In this document: piece after piece, positions 13,045 to 15,734 of the stretch | Layout of the letters: every line of letters begins with the position of its first letter | How positions within the stretch are numbered: the first letter of the stretch is position 1 | The notes under the pieces: model-generated | Seen by the model: the letters and a program-made list of their open reading frames with translations, nothing else | Database searches by the model: none | What the model was told of the DNA's origin: nothing | Assembly (NCBI GenBank): GCA_905213895.1 | Contig: CAJMKE010000025.1 | Location: 1-15,734 of the forward strand | Length of the DNA: 15,734 nt | Direction of reading: 5' to 3' | Source: an uncultured Alistipes sp. | GTDB lineage: Bacteria > Bacteroidota > Bacteroidia > Bacteroidales > Rikenellaceae | Made by a program: the position numbers and the translations under genes

Positions 13045-14979
13045 CTAAAAGTCGTAACCCTCTATCATCGACGCATAATCGCTCCAACCTGCCGCCGATT
13101 TATACGCATCAACCGAAGTCATCGGAACATAAATTTTTGCTGACGATGAAATGCCGTAAAGTGCATTCAATTTCAATGTCGGCGGGGCTGTTGGTTGGCA
13201 ATATATTTTTGTTAATCTGCCACAATCTATGAATACATTCTCGCCGATTACTGTAACACTGTATGGTATAGATATATTCGTAATACCGTAGCAATATTCG
13301 AAAACCCAATTCCCGATAGAATTGATACCGGTAGGTATAGTATATTCCGTTAATCCGAACGTGGCAAAAGCAACTAATTTACCATTTGCAATTAAGCATC
13401 GATTATCGTCCGATGCGAATTTACCGTAAAATGTCGTTAGCCTGGGACAACGAGAAAAAATAGATTCTCCGATTACGATGACGCTATTGGGAATAGTTAT
13501 ATTTGTTAAATATGGGCAATGGGAAAACGCAAAATTCCCTATTTCGGAAACTCCGTCAGGAATAATGATATTTGTCAAATTTTCACAAGCATAGAATGCA
13601 CAATCTTTAATTCTAGTAACGCAATCGGGGATAGTTATATCCACCAAGTTGACACATCGAGAGAATGCATAATTACCAATATAAGTAACACTATCGGGAA
13701 TAATATATTCAGTCAGTCCGAATGGCGCAAAAGCAATCAATTCGTCGTCTACAATTAAACAGCGGTTGTCTTCCGATGCGAATTTCCCATAAAATGCCAT
13801 TAAATTGCTGCAATTTTCAAATGCAGATTCCCCGATTATGATAACATTATTTGGTATTATCATGTTTATTAGACTCTCACAACTGATAAATGCGCTTTGA
13901 CCTATTGATTTAACGTTGTCGGGAATTATGATATTAGTCAGTTTACTGCGATTTGCGAATGCCCATTCCCCAATTTCCGTAACATCCCCGTCGAAAGCAA
14001 TCACACCTTTGCCGTTTTCATAAGTATTTGAGATTATGTTTGCACCAAAGCCGTTGGTTTCATATGGTTCGACAATTTCGCCGTTGCTCGATGTATACCA
14101 AATCTGGTTGGTCGGAATGCTCGTAACGACATTTATCGCCGACATCGACAATACGCCGTTGCGGATAACCTCAATCCTCTTCGATGTGGATTTCGTAAAT
14201 ATCTTTCCTTCGATGTCAGTAACGACAATCGTGAATCCTTCCGAAAATACGGTCGGCGAAACGACGAGCCAAAATTCCGTACACTCTTCTGCCGTCGAGC
14301 CGATGCGAACGCCGTCCCCGCAATCGAGCGTTACAGTATCGGTCGCCGAATCGGACATGGCTACTGTCGGATAATAACCGTATACCGCCGATACGGAAGC
14401 CTTTCCCGCAATCGGTTCCGATTTGTGTCCGCGTATCGATACATTTGCTATGGTTACATTGTCGCCGTAAAGTTTCAGTTTGATAAAACCGCCGACATTA
14501 CGGAATTTGAGGAAATAATCATCACCATTTTCCGTAACAGCAACCATCGTATTGGCACCCATACCGAAAGAGTTCTCGGCATAAGTCTGCACAGCAGGCA
14601 GAGTAACCGTCAAGATATTGTCGTAACTGATTTTGTTGCCTTTTGCATAAGGATATACGGCATAGTTGCGTTCTATCTCCGACCCGGTAGCGAATGAACC
14701 GTCGGAAACCTTGACGAACGCTCCGCTGTTGTCTCCCGTTTCGCCGTCGAACGCATATTGCTGGTTGTAGGTTGTTGTAAATATCGATATCCGGTCGTCG
14801 GCATTCCATAGCAGACGTACTTTATCGTCGATATGGGTTCGTGTGTCTTCGTCGTCGAAACTTGCATGAAAAACAGGTGCGGAATCGTCGCGACCGACTT
14901 TTGCCGAGTCGGCAATGTCTGCATCCGTACACGATGCGACTGCCGATGCGATAACGGCAAGCATAAGTAATTTTTTCAT
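13045..14979 (-). CDS. BspA-like leucine-rich-repeat surface lipoprotein with fimbrillin-like N-terminus
   Basis: 644 residues. Lipoprotein signal peptide MKKLLMLAVIASAVASC, lipobox VASC, Cys17. Residues about 35-285 form a fimbrillin-like module: LLWNADDRISIF, NYAVYPYAKG, FLKFRNVGGFIKLKL, TVTLDCGDGVRIG. A linker (NQIWYTSSNGEIVEPYETNG) leads to LRR_5-type repeats at about 325-600, with the motif IGxxAFxxCxxLxxIxIPxxV. Two longer units starting FYGKFAS.DNRCLI (residues 397 and 518) recur 121 residues apart. The C-terminus (IYVPMTSVDAYKSAAGWSDY) is the usual cap of such proteins. BspA-like proteins are surface adhesins; binding to a host or microbial ligand is inference. It lies 28 bases after a 51-residue small gene and is likely co-transcribed with it. 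The repeat part is visibly more AT-rich than the rest of the window. Confidence 0.9.
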   Translation of the reverse strand: MKKLLMLAVIASAVASCTDADIADSAKVGRDDSAPVFHASFDDEDTRTHIDDKVRLLWNADDRISIFTTTYNQQYAFDGETGDNSGAFVKVSDGSFATGSEIERNYAVYPYAKGNKISYDNILTVTLPAVQTYAENSFGMGANTMVAVTENGDDYFLKFRNVGGFIKLKLYGDNVTIANVSIRGHKSEPIAGKASVSAVYGYYPTVAMSDSATDTVTLDCGDGVRIGSTAEECTEFWLVVSPTVFSEGFTIVVTDIEGKIFTKSTSKRIEVIRNGVLSMSAINVVTSIPTNQIWYTSSNGEIVEPYETNGFGANIISNTYENGKGVIAFDGDVTEIGEWAFANRSKLTNIIIPDNVKSIGQSAFISCESLINMIIPNNVIIIGESAFENCSNLMAFYGKFASEDNRCLIVDDELIAFAPFGLTEYIIPDSVTYIGNYAFSRCVNLVDITIPDCVTRIKDCAFYACENLTNIIIPDGVSEIGNFAFSHCPYLTNITIPNSVIVIGESIFSRCPRLTTFYGKFASDDNRCLIANGKLVAFATFGLTEYTIPTGINSIGNWVFEYCYGITNISIPYSVTVIGENVFIDCGRLTKIYCQPTAPPTLKLNALYGISSSAKIYVPMTSVDAYKSAAGWSDYASMIEGYDF

Positions 14980-15007
14980 AATCGTATAATTTTAAGTTTG
15001 CGGTTTA

Positions 15008-15163
15008 TTACCAGTCAGTGTCCGAGCCGTCCCCCAAATCCGGATTTTCCGTTGGGTCGGGATTGGTATCTTTATTACCGGAGGAAAAAACACCCTGCTC
15101 CGAAACCATGATTTCCATGTCGATTATTGGCGGCAGGTAGGATGCGTTACAATCCTTATTCAT
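15008..15163 (-). CDS. Small acidic-tailed protein, 51 residues, upstream of the BspA-like lipoprotein
   Basis: Translation from ATG 15163 gives MNKDCNASYLPPIIDMEIMV at the start and ends GDGSDTDW. The frame stays open upstream to 15298, but that part runs through the inverted-repeat leader and reads unlike a protein, so the downstream ATG is chosen. The C-terminal half is rich in Asp, Asn, Pro and Gly. It has no signal peptide. It resembles the 54-residue protein at 8525-8689 in plan and in position directly before a fimbrillin-module lipoprotein (28-base gap). Function unknown. Confidence 0.6.
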   Translation of the reverse strand: MNKDCNASYLPPIIDMEIMVSEQGVFSSGNKDTNPDPTENPDLGDGSDTDW

Positions 15164-15222
15164 AAGTCTTTGTATTGTTTTTTTGCCGCACCGACCCCAT
15201 ATTCGGCGATTCGTAATAAAAA

Positions 15223-15415
15223 GAAAGTGTGGAGTCGTTCGTTTATTTACCGATAGGCATTTGGCGTAGCCCGAGAACAAATAAACAATACCCCACACCG
15301 ATATAGAATATATCGAACGATATATCTCTATACGCGGCGATGAGTGTTCGTACTGCTTATCCTTGTTCTCCCAAAATCGCCAAATTTTATCGGTAAGGAT
15401 TAGCGAAACACTTTC
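15223..15415. repeat. Long imperfect inverted repeat in the leader of the BspA-like operon
   Basis: Matching blocks in inverted order share a common centre near 15321: GAAAGTGT (15223-15230) with ACACTTTC (15408-15415); TTACCGATA (15247-15255) with its complement at 15388-15396; ATTTGGCG (15259-15266) with 15378-15385; GAGAACAA (15273-15280) with 15363-15370. The middle holds another dyad, ATATATCG-AA-CGATATAT (15308-15325). An additional local pairing joins GTGTGG (15227-15232) to CCACAC (15293-15298). The whole could fold as one long RNA hairpin upstream of the small gene. Confidence 0.7.
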
Positions 15416-15454
15416 ACTAAACTAATATGTCCGCCGCCCCGCAGGACTGCTTCG

Positions 15455-15485
15455 CAAAGTTAGCGATTGTTTCCGAATACGCAAC
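15455..15485 (-). promoter_or_regulatory. Promoter of the small protein / BspA-like operon
   Basis: On the minus strand GTTG (15485-15482), 19 bases, then TAACTTTG (15462-15455): a full -7 consensus and one mismatch in -33. The predicted start near 15448 gives a leader of about 285 bases containing the inverted repeat. Confidence 0.65.
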
Positions 15486-15540
15486 ACTCTTTCGGGGTAT
15501 TGTCGTGAATTTTAGTCGAATTTGCTCCCGCAAAGTTCCG

Positions 15541-15593
15541 CAAAACAAATTTCATTTCCAACAGACGGCTGTCTTGATGTGAAATTTTGTTTG
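15541..15593. promoter_or_regulatory. Nested dyad between two divergent promoters, possible operator
   Basis: CAAAACAAATTTCA (15541-15554) and TGAAATTTTGTTTG (15580-15593) are near-perfect inverted copies; inside them AGAC (15563-15566) and GTCT (15571-15574) form a second dyad on the same centre. It lies between the promoters at 15455-15485 (-) and 15698-15728 (+). No gene is seen in 15164-15734. Confidence 0.4.
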
Positions 15594-15697
15594 TTGCAGA
15601 TTGGCAGGAAATCGGGTCGCGAAGCCGCAAAAAGGTATCGATTCGACAGCAGAATCAAAAAAATTTTGTTATGATAAACATTTTTCCTGCGGAAAAT

Positions 15698-15728
15698 TTT
15701 GCAGGGAATGGATAAATCGTTACTTTTG
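15698..15728 (+). promoter_or_regulatory. Promoter reading out of the window to the right
   Basis: TTTG (15698-15701), 19 bases, TACTTTTG (15721-15728): full match to the Bacteroidetes consensus. The gene it serves lies beyond the window and is divergent from the BspA-like operon. Confidence 0.65.
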
Positions 15729-15734
15729 AGTTAG

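Noticed and set aside
15164..15298. Longer version of the 51-residue protein starting at 15298
   Set aside because: The extra 45 residues lie in the inverted-repeat leader and do not match the plan of the first small protein; the downstream ATG gives two proteins of matching size.
15223..15415. Invertible (phase-variable) promoter flanked by inverted repeats
   Set aside because: The arms are diverged, no promoter consensus is found between them in either direction, and the likely promoter lies outside the repeat; a leader hairpin fits better.

Overview
The window looks like a chromosomal segment of a Bacteroidales gut bacterium, most likely Alistipes or a close relative in the Rikenellaceae. 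That placement is an inference from gene content and signals; no search was run. The evidence is: (i) several promoters fitting the Bacteroidetes -33/-7 pattern (TTTG, about 19-21 bases, TAnnTTTG); (ii) an S21 ribosomal protein of the Bacteroidetes type; (iii) lipoproteins with fimbrillin-like N-terminal domains, one joined to BspA-type leucine-rich repeats and one to a calcineurin-like phosphoesterase; (iv) mostly absent Shine-Dalgarno sequences; and (v) GC-rich coding regions separated by repeat-rich intergenic DNA.

Layout, left to right. At 2-3087 (+) lie the 3' part of a UbiD-family decarboxylase, a membrane-anchored helix-hairpin-helix protein and rpsU, closed by a strong terminator. A 127-residue membrane protein follows at 3157-3540 (+); it resembles only the C-terminal part of a prohibitin/HflC-like protein. 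The stretch 3541-4221 has no gene but is dense with repeats: TTAA arrays of 9-nt period, a chain of GC-rich hairpins and an orphan promoter-like site. On the minus strand, 8122 down to 4222 carries a mannitol-type PTS: mtlA (EIICBA), HPr, then enzyme I, with HPr and EI overlapping by one base. A REP-like palindrome separates mtlA from HPr. All three protein components of a phosphorelay from PEP to an imported sugar are therefore in one cluster, but no mannitol-1-phosphate dehydrogenase is present in the window.

From 8240 to 8524 lie another TTAA array and a tandemly duplicated promoter-bearing hairpin. They precede a two-gene unit (+): a 54-residue small protein (8525-8689) and a 1175-residue phosphoesterase lipoprotein (8706-12233). 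A shared terminator separates it from a small unknown gene (12296-12553, -). After more repeats (12586-13044), a second two-gene unit runs on the minus strand: a 51-residue small protein (15163-15008) followed by a BspA-like lipoprotein (14979-13045). Its promoter lies near 15455-15485, so the leader is about 285 nt long and holds a large imperfect inverted repeat. A consensus promoter at the right edge points out of the window.

The most interesting signals are: (1) the repeated pairing of a short, acidic-tailed, Trp-ending small protein with a lipoprotein carrying the same N-terminal module; (2) a duplicated promoter element whose two copies keep a hairpin around the -33 box by compensatory changes; (3) the structured leader of the BspA operon; and (4) dispersed TTAA arrays with 9-nt periodicity that are confined to intergenic DNA.
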